From assembly GCA_003315655.1 (NCBI GenBank), contig NIZT01000005.1:1-64000 (forward strand): a DNA stretch of 64,000 nucleotides, in the 5' to 3' direction. The DNA is from Candidatus Methanobinarius endosymbioticus (GTDB lineage Archaea; Methanobacteriota; Methanobacteria; Methanobacteriales; Methanobacteriaceae). The notes beneath the pieces were generated by a model, which searched no databases, was not told the DNA's origin, and saw nothing but the letters and a program-made list of their open reading frames with translations. The translations under genes and the position numbers were made by a program. Of the stretch, positions 41,272 through 50,132 are shown piece by piece. The first letter of the stretch is position 1; every line of letters begins with the position of its first letter.

Positions 41272-41279
41272 TATAAATA
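41272..41279 (+). promoter_or_regulatory. TATA box for the candidate RNA
   Basis: TATAAATA ends about 23 bases before 41302, where the closing helix of the candidate RNA begins. This spacing is typical for archaeal TATA to start-site distance. TATA-like sequence is common in this DNA, so position rather than sequence is the evidence. Confidence 0.4.
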
Positions 41280-41301
41280 TTAAATCATAGATATATAATT
41301 A

Positions 41302-41485
41302 TGAAAGTAGTTCATTAGAGCTACTTTAGTTTTCCACGACTTATCTGATTGTAAGCTCTAATGAGATTTCTTTCAGATATTAAAGCTTTTTTTTATTAAT
41401 AAGAATATATATTCTTATTTCAACAATTTTTAGCTTTAAATTCACGAAGTTTAACCTTCATTAATTCTTGTCAAAGTTACTTTCA
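41302..41485 (+). ncRNA. candidate multi-helix structured RNA
   Basis: By eye the region folds into a closed structure. P1: 41302-41312 with 41475-41485, eleven pairs including two G-U that exist only on the plus strand. P2 follows at once: CATTAGAGCT (41313-41322) with AGCTCTAATG (41354-41363), ten perfect pairs. P3: TTAAAGCT (41380-41387) with AGCTTTAA (41432-41439), capped by a 22-bp palindrome (41398-41419). P4: GAAG/CTTC (41446-41459). The P2 loop segment ATCTGA (41343-41348) can pair with TCAGAT (41373-41378), a potential pseudoknot. A TATA box sits at the right distance. It matches no RNA family I know (not RNase P, SRP, tRNA or a box C/D guide). Confidence 0.55.
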
Positions 41486-41743
41486 GGTGATTTCACTTTA
41501 ACAATTTTATATTATTCTTTATATTATAAACAGTAATACTTTTTTATAAATAAATATTAATTTATAAATATAATATTTTCATGAATTTTTTAAATTCAAT
41601 ATAAATTATAAAATAAATATAAATAAAATTAAATAAATTTAATAGAATTGAAATTTAAAAAGAAAAGTATTTAAAATGTATACAAAAAAATAATAATCTA
41701 AAAATTAAAAGTCTATTATTTAATTAGTTAAATATTAAATATC

Positions 41744-42323
41744 TTAATATATTGGTCCATTTGGGGTTAATTCACTTTTCTTTAAAGAAATTTTAGAAAT
41801 ATTCATATCACCAATATTGATATTTTCTAATTCTTTAATTTTGGCTGTGAATTCGTTTTTATTTTTTAAATTTCTTTTTCTACCAATGGTGAGATGTGTT
41901 TTAAAGTTTTTTTCTTTTTTAAAGCCTAACTTTTCAAACGCTGAATCTAATTCTTTTTGTAAATTTAAAAGAAAACTATTATTTTTAGTACCTATACATA
42001 AAACTTTAATATAATTTTTATTAGGAAAAGTACCTATTCCTTCAATAGCTATTTGTTTTTTATCTCATTTTCAGAATTATCGTTTATTGGATTGGCTTTA
42101 TTGTTTATATTAGCTAAAAATTTTTCAATGGATTTTTTTATTTCTGTGATTTTATTTTGACTTATATTTCCAAAAAATTTAAGTGTAAAATGTAGATTTT
42201 CTTTTTCTACATATTTTACATTATTGTTGGTTTGTTTAAATTCTTTTTGAACTTTTTCAACTTTTTTTTACTAGATTTTGGTCTATATCAATAGCTAAAA
42301 AAATATCTGAATTCAGCAACCAT
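41744..42323 (-). pseudogene. thpR: RNA 2',3'-cyclic phosphodiesterase, frameshifted
   Basis: ThpR belongs to the 2H phosphoesterases. Both H-x-T/S motifs are visible: NLHFTLKFFGNISQNKI and KTHLTIGRKRNLKNKNEF. The N-terminus MVAEFRY then FLAIDIDQNLVKKVEK is typical. The frame is broken near 42305 (extra T), 42272 (extra A) and 42065 (missing A), all in homopolymers. The stop is at 41744-41746. It lies 28 bp downstream of DHQ synthase II in the same direction, so it closes that operon. Sequencing error cannot be excluded because the residues are otherwise well kept. Confidence 0.8.
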
Positions 42324-42351
42324 AGTTTCACAGTATTATTTTTTTCACATA

Positions 42352-43488
42352 TTATTTTTCAATGATTGGTTTTTCAATAGACATTCCAAAATGTCTGGCC
42401 CATTGATCAATAAAAACCTTTAATTTATCTCCAACTTTTAAATCAGATACTGAAACAGCTTCATCAGTGTTATTGACTAATCTTATTGTTTCTGCATTTT
42501 GTAATAATGATTTTATTTTAATATCTTCATATGCTGCTTCAATAAGTATAAGAGGTCTTTTTTCAATTTTAACTCTACCAACTATCACTGTTCTACTGTC
42601 TCCATCTTTATCAACAGCTAAAACTTCATCTCCAGTTTCAAGTTCTGAAAGGTATTTTGTTTTATTTCCTGGAACCATTACATAAGCTTGAACAGGTCCT
42701 GCATTTACTCTAAATGGTCTTGAAGCTACATATTCGCTTTCAAGAGACTCACTATGAACTAAAAACATCGATTTTGAATAAGAACCTATTAACATTCCTT
42801 CTCCTGGTGATAACATTGAAGTTGTATCAATACAAACTCTATCTCCAGTACCAACTGGTTTAATATTAGTTATAGTAGCTTCTTTCAGATCATATTCTTC
42901 ATGACTTGCATCTTCAATGATTTTGGACATGTCTTTAATTTGTTTAAAACTATTTGGTCTAAAAATTACTCCATCAGTCCCAGTTTCTAGTGTTTCAATA
43001 GCTATTTTAGCTTCATCAGGACTATTCACGGAAGCTATTATTTTCACTTCTTCTTTTTGAAGATCAGCTATTATATTTTCAAGGGGGATAACTGTCCAAT
43101 TTTTTCCAACAAGAATTAAATAATCAACTACTTTTCCAAGGATTCTAGCTAATTCTTCATGTTTTTTGCTATTAATTTCAACATAAGCTACTACTTTTTT
43201 TCCTTTATTTTTAAAGTTTTTAGCTACTTCTAAATCGTTAGAATTTGTTAAATCAACATCAGAATCTAAATGAAGGGTTCCATCTCCTTCTCCTTTTATA
43301 CCAACTAAAAATATGTCTGCATTTTCGTCTTCGCTTATAACTTTTATATTTCCTATTTTTTCTATATTTTTCATGTCTTTAAGATCTAAAACATGATCAA
43401 TCCCAAACTCAAGTCCAGTTGTTATTAATTCTTTTTTTTCTTCCCATTTTATATCAGGGGACATTATCCAAGCGAATTTATTTGTCAA
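42352..43488 (-). CDS. aroB': 3-dehydroquinate synthase II
   Basis: In archaea lacking DAHP synthase this enzyme converts 2-amino-3,7-dideoxy-D-threo-hept-6-ulosonate to 3-dehydroquinate with NAD, the entry to aromatic amino acids. Conserved parts: NKFAWIMSPDIKWEEKKELI, VVDYLILVGKNWTVIPLENI, GTDGVIFRPNSFKQIKDM, GTGDRVCIDTTSMLSPGEGM then LIGSYSKSMFLVHSESLES, RPFRVNAGPVQAYVMVPGNK and the final DQWARHFGMSI. 378 residues is normal. A TTG start lies 7 nt after GGAGA. It follows ADH synthase by 42 bp; the two catalyse consecutive steps. Confidence 0.93.
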   Translation of the reverse strand: MTNKFAWIMSPDIKWEEKKELITTGLEFGIDHVLDLKDMKNIEKIGNIKVISEDENADIFLVGIKGEGDGTLHLDSDVDLTNSNDLEVAKNFKNKGKKVVAYVEINSKKHEELARILGKVVDYLILVGKNWTVIPLENIIADLQKEEVKIIASVNSPDEAKIAIETLETGTDGVIFRPNSFKQIKDMSKIIEDASHEEYDLKEATITNIKPVGTGDRVCIDTTSMLSPGEGMLIGSYSKSMFLVHSESLESEYVASRPFRVNAGPVQAYVMVPGNKTKYLSELETGDEVLAVDKDGDSRTVIVGRVKIEKRPLILIEAAYEDIKIKSLLQNAETIRLVNNTDEAVSVSDLKVGDKLKVFIDQWARHFGMSIEKPIIEK

Positions 43489-43530
43489 AGGTTAATCTCC
43501 TTTATGAATATATAGTTTAAAGATATGGAT

Positions 43531-44322
43531 TTATTCTAAGATTTTTAAAGCTTCTTCAACATCCATATCATTATGAACAACTTCGGATATAGCTTTTGTG
43601 ATTTTTCCAGGGGATTTAGCTTGGAAAAGATTTCTTCCAAATGCTACACCTGCTCCACCAACTTCTAATGAATCTCTTACCATTTCTAAAAGTTCTTTAT
43701 CAGTTTCTACTTTAGGTCCACCAGCTATAACTACAGGTACTAATGCTCCATCAACCACTTCTCTGAAACTATCTGGATCTCCAGTATAATTAGTTTTGAC
43801 TATATCTACTCCTAATTCAGATCCGACTCTTGCAGCATGTTTAACAAGGTCTACATCATGTTCATTTTTAATTTTTTGACCTCTTGGATACATCATTGCG
43901 AGAAGTGGGATTCCCCATTGGCTACAAGTTTCAGCTATTTCTCCTAATTCCATTAACATATTTGCTTCAGTTTCTGATCCAATATTAACATGAACAGATA
44001 CTGCATCTGCTCCAAGTTGAATAGCTTTTTCAACAGAAGTAACTAGTACTTTATTATTTGGGTCTGGACTAAGTGAAGTACTAGCTGAAAGGTGTACAAT
44101 AAGACCAAGATCTTTACCATATCCTCTATGTCCTTGTTCAACAATACCTTTATGCATTAAAACAGCATTAGCTCCTTCACGAGATATTCCTTCTATTGTC
44201 TCGCTCATATTTACAATACCTCTAACAGGTCCAATAGATACTCCGTGGTCCATAGGTGCGATAATTGTTCTATTAGTTTTTCTATCGATGATCCTTTCCG
44301 CACGGATCCTTTTTCCTATCAT
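43531..44322 (-). CDS. aroA': 2-amino-3,7-dideoxy-D-threo-hept-6-ulosonate synthase
   Basis: A class I aldolase-type enzyme making the precursor for 3-dehydroquinate synthase II from aspartate semialdehyde and 6-deoxy-5-ketofructose phosphate. The 263-residue sequence shows [91 protein letters not shown] with the Schiff-base Lys, and [24 protein letters not shown] lies upstream of the ATG. It is the first gene of the archaeal shikimate operon with DHQ synthase II. Intact. Confidence 0.93.
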   Translation of the reverse strand: MIGKRIRAERIIDRKTNRTIIAPMDHGVSIGPVRGIVNMSETIEGISREGANAVLMHKGIVEQGHRGYGKDLGLIVHLSASTSLSPDPNNKVLVTSVEKAIQLGADAVSVHVNIGSETEANMLMELGEIAETCSQWGIPLLAMMYPRGQKIKNEHDVDLVKHAARVGSELGVDIVKTNYTGDPDSFREVVDGALVPVVIAGGPKVETDKELLEMVRDSLEVGGAGVAFGRNLFQAKSPGKITKAISEVVHNDMDVEEALKILE

Positions 44323-44507
44323 TTTAGCTAATCTCCATAATTGTAATTTATTAATATAATTTATCTAATTTATTAATTGTTATGATGTATAATGTAAAAT
44401 TTTTATAAATTATATTTATATTTATTTAACTATAAACATTTTTTGATATAATTATTTAATTAATTTTGTATAATATATGCAATTAATTAAGAATATATTT
44501 ATTTTTT

Positions 44508-45053
44508 TTATTTTTTTTTATTATTATTTAATTTTGAACTCCAAAGTTCAAACTCTTTTATTTGAGGAGGAATACCTTCACTTCCGCAGGATTCTAACCA
44601 ACATTCTTTTGATTCTATTATCTCTTCAGTTTCTGAACTTCTTACAAAATCAATTAAACCTCTATTTCTAATTAATGTAGTTTTAGGTTTTAATACAGAT
44701 GCCCATATAAAATAAACTTTAAATGTAGTATCTGGATGATATCCTCCACCTAAATCTACAGAAAGAACATCACATTTATCTATTTTTTTGACTACTTGTT
44801 CTAAAACATCATGAAGTCTGACATCTCCACTTATAAATTCTATATTTTTATTTTCTTTAACTAGAGAATTCATTTTAGGTATTGATTCTGGGCTGTTATC
44901 TAATGCAAATAATTTACCATTTTTTATTGTTTTGGATATTATTTCACTAGTTTTTCCAACATGACAACCTAATTCAACAACAGTGTCATTTTCTTTTAAA
45001 ATTTCTTCTAATTGTTTTCTGTATATTTTGATATCATAGCTAATTTTTATCAT
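44508..45053 (-). CDS. class I SAM-dependent methyltransferase
   Basis: A 181-residue single-domain Rossmann-fold protein. Motif I is TVVELGCHVGKTSEII (about residues 25-40), followed by KLFALDNSPESIPKMNSLV (acidic loop for the ribose), NIEFISGDVRLHDVL and CDVLSVDLGGGYHPDTTF. The C-terminal part (LIRNRGLIDFVRS, ECWLESCGSEGIPPQIKEF) is family specific and seems conserved among methanogens. Substrate unknown. The ATG lies three bases after TGAT. It may be cotranscribed with pantoate kinase, 60 bp upstream. Confidence 0.75.
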   Translation of the reverse strand: MIKISYDIKIYRKQLEEILKENDTVVELGCHVGKTSEIISKTIKNGKLFALDNSPESIPKMNSLVKENKNIEFISGDVRLHDVLEQVVKKIDKCDVLSVDLGGGYHPDTTFKVYFIWASVLKPKTTLIRNRGLIDFVRSSETEEIIESKECWLESCGSEGIPPQIKEFELWSSKLNNNKKK

Positions 45054-45113
45054 TTTATCAAAAGAAGCATAATATTATGTCATTTTTGTCAAATATAAAA
45101 AACTATAATTTCA

Positions 45114-46136
45114 TTAATAGATTCTTCTTCCATGATGATGTATTTTATATATTTCAAAATCATAGAAATTATTAATAGTATTATTATTTTCAACATTTTT
45201 TATATTTTCTATACTTTCTATATTTCTTATATTTTCTAGATTTTCTTTATTTGTAATGGCAAATATAGTATTTCCAAGCATTGCCATAGAAGCTTTTATA
45301 GAATAATTGTTTAAATCATTTATTGTATTTAATAATTGTTTACTCATTAAATTGGTTTTAATTGCAAATTCATATGAATAGTCTAAGAAATTTTCTATAG
45401 TTGGAGAATCTATTATCTTTTTTTGCATAATTAATCCTATTTTATTAATCATACTTTGATGTTTAGGATTTTGGATTATACTAGAAGTATCTATTTCACC
45501 AAAAGTTTTTGTTATGACTCTTAGATCTTCAAATATATTGTCTTCAATATTATTTTCCTTTGTGTTTGGAGATTTATAATATGAATTAAGCTTCGTTATT
45601 TCTTTTGTTTTTCCAATTCCTGGAGCTCCTGGAAATTCTCTAATCACAACTCCTTTAGATGTTTGAGAAAGTATATCTCCTAAACCACTTCCTAATGAAA
45701 TTTCTGCTAAATGAGCTATTTGTTCCATTTGTGTTTTAGATATATTTAAATTAAAATATTTTGAAATTCCAATAGCAGTTCCTAAAGCACAAGAAGCTGA
45801 GGTTCCAAATCCTGCCCCAATCGGAACATCTATATAATGTTCTATCCTAATTCCTTCTTCAATTTTTAATTTTAGTTGTTTTTCTATAATTTGAATAGTT
45901 TTAAGAGTTATTTTTTCGTTTTTCGTATCTTTTTGACCATTTATAAAGATATTTATGAAATTATTTGTACTTTCATTATTCTTCTTATTTTTATTATTTG
46001 TAGATTTAACTTGTGTTGTGACTCCTTTATCAATTAAGACTCCTGTTCCACAAGAACCTTTTTTCAGAGGATTTTTATCATTTTTTATACTAAAAAATCC
46101 TGTTATATGACTAGGTATAAAAACAGAAACACTCAT
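45114..46136 (-). CDS. pantoate kinase, GHMP family
   Basis: In archaea pantoate kinase and phosphopantothenate synthetase replace bacterial PanC and PanK in coenzyme A synthesis. Family blocks: VFIPSHITGFFSI, KGSCGTGVLIDKGVTTQV, the GHMP ATP loop DVPIGAGFGTSASCALGTAI (about residues 105-125) and LGSGLGDILSQTSKGVVIRE. Two Asn/Lys-rich low-complexity inserts are present, near residue 50 and near the C-terminus (IRNIESIENIKNVENNN). I prefer ATG 46136 (MSVSVF); GTG 46145 is the alternative. Intact, as expected for an essential pathway. Confidence 0.85.
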   Translation of the reverse strand: MSVSVFIPSHITGFFSIKNDKNPLKKGSCGTGVLIDKGVTTQVKSTNNKNKKNNESTNNFINIFINGQKDTKNEKITLKTIQIIEKQLKLKIEEGIRIEHYIDVPIGAGFGTSASCALGTAIGISKYFNLNISKTQMEQIAHLAEISLGSGLGDILSQTSKGVVIREFPGAPGIGKTKEITKLNSYYKSPNTKENNIEDNIFEDLRVITKTFGEIDTSSIIQNPKHQSMINKIGLIMQKKIIDSPTIENFLDYSYEFAIKTNLMSKQLLNTINDLNNYSIKASMAMLGNTIFAITNKENLENIRNIESIENIKNVENNNTINNFYDFEIYKIHHHGRRIY

Positions 46137-46145
46137 TATTTTCAC

Positions 46146-46467
46146 TTTTGATATTGTTTAGTTATTTATTTTTCCATGGTATAATCTTATAATTTTGTTA
46201 TATAACATATTATAATATATTTATTATACTATAATTTAATAATGTTTTATAATATTTTAATAAACTATATTTATCAATAAAATTATATATCTAATTAACA
46301 TATTCAAATTAAGTATATATTTGATTATTAAATTTATCTATTTATAATTTTATATCGATTATTTAAAAAATTAGATAAAAATAACATTTAAACAACAATT
46401 ATATTATTTTATAAAAAACATTTAAATAAAATTTATATTTATAATAAAAATTTCAGGAGACATTTTT
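46146..46467. other. AT-rich intergenic region between divergent genes
   Basis: Divergent promoter region for pantoate kinase and the PHP gene, ending in AGGAG (46454-46458) before a TTG start. No other feature seen. Confidence 0.4.
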
Positions 46468-47133
46468 TTGAATAAAAGAATAGATTTACACATGCATAGT
46501 TTATTCAGTGATGGTGAATTATTACCTTCAGAATTAGCAAGACGTGCTTCTGTTTTAAATCATGATACAATCGCTATAACTGACCATATTGATTCTTCTA
46601 ATGTTAGCTCTGTTTCTAAACTTGTAGGTGCAATAGATGACATTAATAGTAATTGGGATATTAATGTTGTTGTTGGTGCTGAAATAACTCACGTTCCTAT
46701 TGAAATTATTGATAAATTAGCTATAAAAGCTAGGGATTTTGGGGTTGATATAATAGTAGTTCATGGTGAAACTTTAGCTGAACCAGTTATTGAAGGAACT
46801 AATTTAGCTGCTGTAAATTCTAAAAATGTTGATATATTAGCTCATCCTGGTCTCATAACTATTGAAACAGCTAAAATAGCTAAAAATAATAATATATTTC
46901 TCGAAATTAGTGCTAGAAAGGGCCATAGTTTAGCTAATGGTCATGTAACTAAAATAGCTAATGAAGTTGGCGCAGATCTTCTTATTGATACTGATGCTCA
47001 TTCACCTAGTGATTTAATAACTTTTGAAAAAGCTAAATCTATTGGTTTAGGTGCGGGACTTAATGAAAGACAAGTATTAACTGCATTACTTGATAATCCT
47101 TGGAAAGTTCTTAAAAAGAGAAATTTAATTTAA
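46468..47133 (+). CDS. PHP-domain phosphoesterase, histidinol-phosphatase-like
   Basis: The metal ligands of the PHP fold are clear: [20 protein letters not shown] (about residues 4-23), [11 protein letters not shown] (about 36-46), [32 protein letters not shown] and [15 protein letters not shown]. At 221 residues it is the short archaeal form. Such proteins are usually annotated as histidinol-phosphate phosphatase domain proteins; the true substrate is uncertain. TTG 46468 lies exactly 7 nt after GGAGA, so a TTG start is well supported. It is monocistronic by spacing and intact. Confidence 0.85.
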   Translation: MNKRIDLHMHSLFSDGELLPSELARRASVLNHDTIAITDHIDSSNVSSVSKLVGAIDDINSNWDINVVVGAEITHVPIEIIDKLAIKARDFGVDIIVVHGETLAEPVIEGTNLAAVNSKNVDILAHPGLITIETAKIAKNNNIFLEISARKGHSLANGHVTKIANEVGADLLIDTDAHSPSDLITFEKAKSIGLGAGLNERQVLTALLDNPWKVLKKRNLI

Positions 47134-47576
47134 ATTTAATTTAATATTATTTATTTTATAATCAACTAATGCTTCATCAATATATAATTTATTTTTTCGT
47201 TTCTTTTATTATATTTTACTATATTTTAATATTCTTTACTATTTTTTACTTCATTTTTATTTTATTTTCATATATTTTTTCTATTTCAATTATTATTTAT
47301 TTAATTTAGAATATAATTTAAATAATAAAAGTAGTAAAATGAAATAAAAATAAAGATTAAGAAATAATTACATATTTGTATAAAAAAGTATACATAAAAT
47401 TAAAGTTCTAAAAATATAAAAAAATCATTATAATTAGAAAATTATGTTAATAAAATTTATTAATAAAAATAATTTAATAAAATAATATTGAAAAAAATAA
47501 AAAAATAAATCATGAGGAATAAATCCTCTTAATTGTTTAGTTAATTGAAAATCTTTTTTTAGATTATTTAAAAACC
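47134..47576. other. intergenic region between convergent genes
   Basis: AT-rich. It contains a small terminator-like hairpin (47514-47528) for the minus-strand gene. No coding frame is supported. Confidence 0.4.
47514..47528 (-). terminator. hairpin plus U-tract terminator of the transglutaminase-like gene
   Basis: On the minus strand GAGGA-TTTAT-TCCTC forms a five-pair stem, followed shortly by runs of T (TTTATTTTTTTATTTTTTTC). It lies about 50 bp after the stop codon at 47577. Confidence 0.5.
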
Positions 47577-49526
47577 TTAGAAAGTTATTTCAGCATATCT
47601 TCCGTATACTGAAGCAGTGTTTCTATTCCAATTCTTTATAGTACCTAATGTATTTTTAACACTTGTGGTATCAGCAATAACCCATTTTCCATTAATGTAT
47701 ACTTCTGCCCAGACATGTCCATATCTGATTCCACTACTAAATGTAGCTTTACCGTTAACATATCTTGCAGCTATTCCACTTACTCTTAAAAGAGCATTAA
47801 GTAAATGGGTTTGATCAACACAGTTTCCTGATTTTGTAGTTAATGTTCCTACAGCACCTTTTGCTGTGTTATAATAGAAGTAATAAGAAATTTTATCTCT
47901 TACATAGTTGAATATTGCAGTTGTTTTAGCTAAATCTGTTGTTAATCCAGATGTTAATTGTTTTGATAATGATTGAATATTAGCATTAGTCACTTTACAA
48001 TTTTTTGTAGCTTTTAAATATGCTGCTAAACTACTATTACTACTGGTAGAGTTATTTACACCGCTATATTCATTGGACCTATTAGAACTACCAGTTTCTC
48101 CATTAATCTTATCATTACTATTTATACTCAAGGTTAAATAATTTGGTAATTTTCCTTCACTATTTGCAAATTCAAGGATTTTTGACAAACTTAATACTAA
48201 GGTTTGGAATTGCATGTTCCCTAGCGGTGAACTTGCATAGTTTGGAGCTTGACCATTATTAAGCATATAACTAAAAACTCTTGAAGCTAAATTTATAAAA
48301 TCACTTTTATAAATATCTCCATTAATTGAGCTTCCACTTGGTTTTGAAGGGTTTTTAAAGGTTTTAGCTATAATGTCACTATCAATACCTTTATTTATAT
48401 TCACAATAGCAGTTGATGCTAAATATAAAAATTCAGTCATTGAATATCGCTTTCCAGCAATAGTAACATAGTTAGGTAAAACACCATTTGCTTTTGCAAA
48501 TGCTTCTACTCTAGCTCCTGCATCTTTTATATTAGCTAAACTTACAGCAGAAATTGAACATCCTCTGCTATTTCTACTAATTGTTAATCCCTTGTTACCA
48601 TTGTAATTTGGAATTACATTATTTAATTTAGTAGAAATTGTTTTCTTGAAAGAAACGTAATTAGGCATAGCTTTATTTAAATCAAAGTAGTTAACTATTT
48701 TAGCAAATCCATATATTATGTTTTGGAATTGTATATTTCCTAAAGTTGAGCTTCCATAGTTTGGAGCTTGTTTATTAGTGTCCATGAATGAAATAATTCT
48801 TTTTGCTAGATCAACATAATTGGCTTTATAGAAATTACCATTTGTTATGCCTCCGTTAGGATAATTTGGATCTTTATAATTTCCCATGGTCACATCAAAA
48901 TTACTATTTCCACTATTCATATTTACAATTGATTTTGAGAGTAAATATAAAAAGTCACTCATATATATTTTACTACTAGAGAGAATTAAATAAGCTCGGA
49001 GTTTACTATATTTTTCAACATATTTTTTCAATTTACTAACTGCAGAAATGATGTCTTTACTAGTAAATTTCAATGTTGAACTTCCAGCAGCAAAAAGTGT
49101 AGTTAAAGGATTTTCATTAGAACTACTCTCAGCTTTTGTAATGTTTGAGTTAACTGGATCAGTTACTGAAACATTTTTACCTATTTGGTTTTTTTCATCA
49201 GAAATGTTTTCACTTGGATTTTCATTTTCACTACTATTGTAGTTTGAATTATTATTAGTATTTGTTATTTCTGAATATGAATCTATTGAATCACTTGTTG
49301 AAGATTCGGTATTGTTTTGATTTTCATTAATATTTTCATTAGTTATATTAATAATACTTCCGTCGGAATTGTTAGTTGTATTTATTGAATCTTCGGGCAA
49401 ATCACCCGCACTTAGTGTAAAAAGATTTTCGGTTGTGTCATTATCACTATCGGCGTAAATTAAACCTCCGTTTGCTACAACAAGAAGTATAATAAATGCA
49501 AACAGTATTTTCACTCTACTCGATAT
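47577..49526 (-). CDS. secreted pseudomurein-binding transglutaminase-like peptidase, probable AUA start
   Basis: The layout resembles pseudomurein endoisopeptidases (PeiW/PeiP type) and their cellular relatives. Signal segment VKILFAFIILLVVANGGLIY; a Ser/Thr/Asn-rich stretch; repeated pseudomurein-binding motifs (YMSDFLYLLSKSIV..., PNYVTIAGKRYSMTEFLYLA, QAPNYGSSTLGNIQFQNIIY); and a transglutaminase fold with Cys565 (KSGNCVDQTHLL), His600 (YGHVWAEVYING) and Asp615 (VIADTTS), numbered from GTG 49514. GGAGG plus 7 nt points to ATA at 49526, four codons before GTG 49514, in frame. A role in wall remodelling is inferred. A dead paralog lies upstream at 50-52 kb. Confidence 0.8.
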   Translation of the reverse strand: MSSRVKILFAFIILLVVANGGLIYADSDNDTTENLFTLSAGDLPEDSINTTNNSDGSIINITNENINENQNNTESSTSDSIDSYSEITNTNNNSNYNSSENENPSENISDEKNQIGKNVSVTDPVNSNITKAESSSNENPLTTLFAAGSSTLKFTSKDIISAVSKLKKYVEKYSKLRAYLILSSSKIYMSDFLYLLSKSIVNMNSGNSNFDVTMGNYKDPNYPNGGITNGNFYKANYVDLAKRIISFMDTNKQAPNYGSSTLGNIQFQNIIYGFAKIVNYFDLNKAMPNYVSFKKTISTKLNNVIPNYNGNKGLTISRNSRGCSISAVSLANIKDAGARVEAFAKANGVLPNYVTIAGKRYSMTEFLYLASTAIVNINKGIDSDIIAKTFKNPSKPSGSSINGDIYKSDFINLASRVFSYMLNNGQAPNYASSPLGNMQFQTLVLSLSKILEFANSEGKLPNYLTLSINSNDKINGETGSSNRSNEYSGVNNSTSSNSSLAAYLKATKNCKVTNANIQSLSKQLTSGLTTDLAKTTAIFNYVRDKISYYFYYNTAKGAVGTLTTKSGNCVDQTHLLNALLRVSGIAARYVNGKATFSSGIRYGHVWAEVYINGKWVIADTTSVKNTLGTIKNWNRNTASVYGRYAEITF

Positions 49527-49529
49527 TTT

Positions 49530-50132
49530 TTTACCTCCAATTACTCACTTAAAGAATTTATTAAATTATAAATTATTTTTAGATTTTCTAAAAATTTATT
49601 ATAATTTGGCTCTAAAAGTAAGCATCATTTAGTTTTATCATTCAAACAATATAAAACTATTGTTTTTTCCTTTTTTGAGGCTTATTTTTCTATTACATAC
49701 TATTTTGTAGGTAAATTTATTAAAAAAGAGTGTTTGTTTTTATCTTCCATTTTGGATATATAAATATTTAGTTAGTATTCATTCTTAATAAAAACAACAA
49801 TAATGTTAATTGCTAATTTGAATTTTTTTAAATTATTATTAGATATTATAATTTAAATTATATCTAATATATCTAAAACAAACAATTTATACTAAAATAT
49901 TCATTGTTTAAACTATTTTTATTGAAATAATTTCTATTTTACTAATTTAATTATTTATATTTCATATTTAAATTTTTTTAACAATTTATATAGTAATAGA
50001 AATGTTTTAAATTTAAATAAATTTAAATAAAATAAGTTTATAATTAAGTTTAAAATATTTTTAAAAAGTAATATTCTGTTTAATATTATATTAATAATTA
50101 AATAAATCTTAAAAAAATAATAAGGTAAAGTT
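49530..50132. other. intergenic region with a possible hairpin
   Basis: It holds the ribosome-binding site GGAGG (49534-49538 on the minus strand) and, 120 bp upstream of the start, an 8-bp stem AAACAATA/TATTGTTT (49644-49651/49658-49665) flanked by AAAAGTAAGC (49611-49620) and GCTTATTTTT. This may be a leader or a terminator. The rest is AT-rich without genes. Confidence 0.4.

Noticed and set aside
41302-41485. tRNA, RNase P RNA or SRP RNA at 41.3 kb
   Set aside because: No TPsiC-like arm, no RNase P conserved core motifs and no SRP helix 8 tetraloop motifs are visible.
47617-49242. Plus-strand reading frames opposite the transglutaminase-like gene
   Set aside because: They are antisense shadows without ribosome-binding sites or recognisable domains.
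49611-49692. Structured RNA around the 8-bp hairpin upstream of the transglutaminase-like gene
   Set aside because: The outer helix is only A/U and G-U rich and pairs best on the non-coding strand; too weak to call beyond a possible hairpin.
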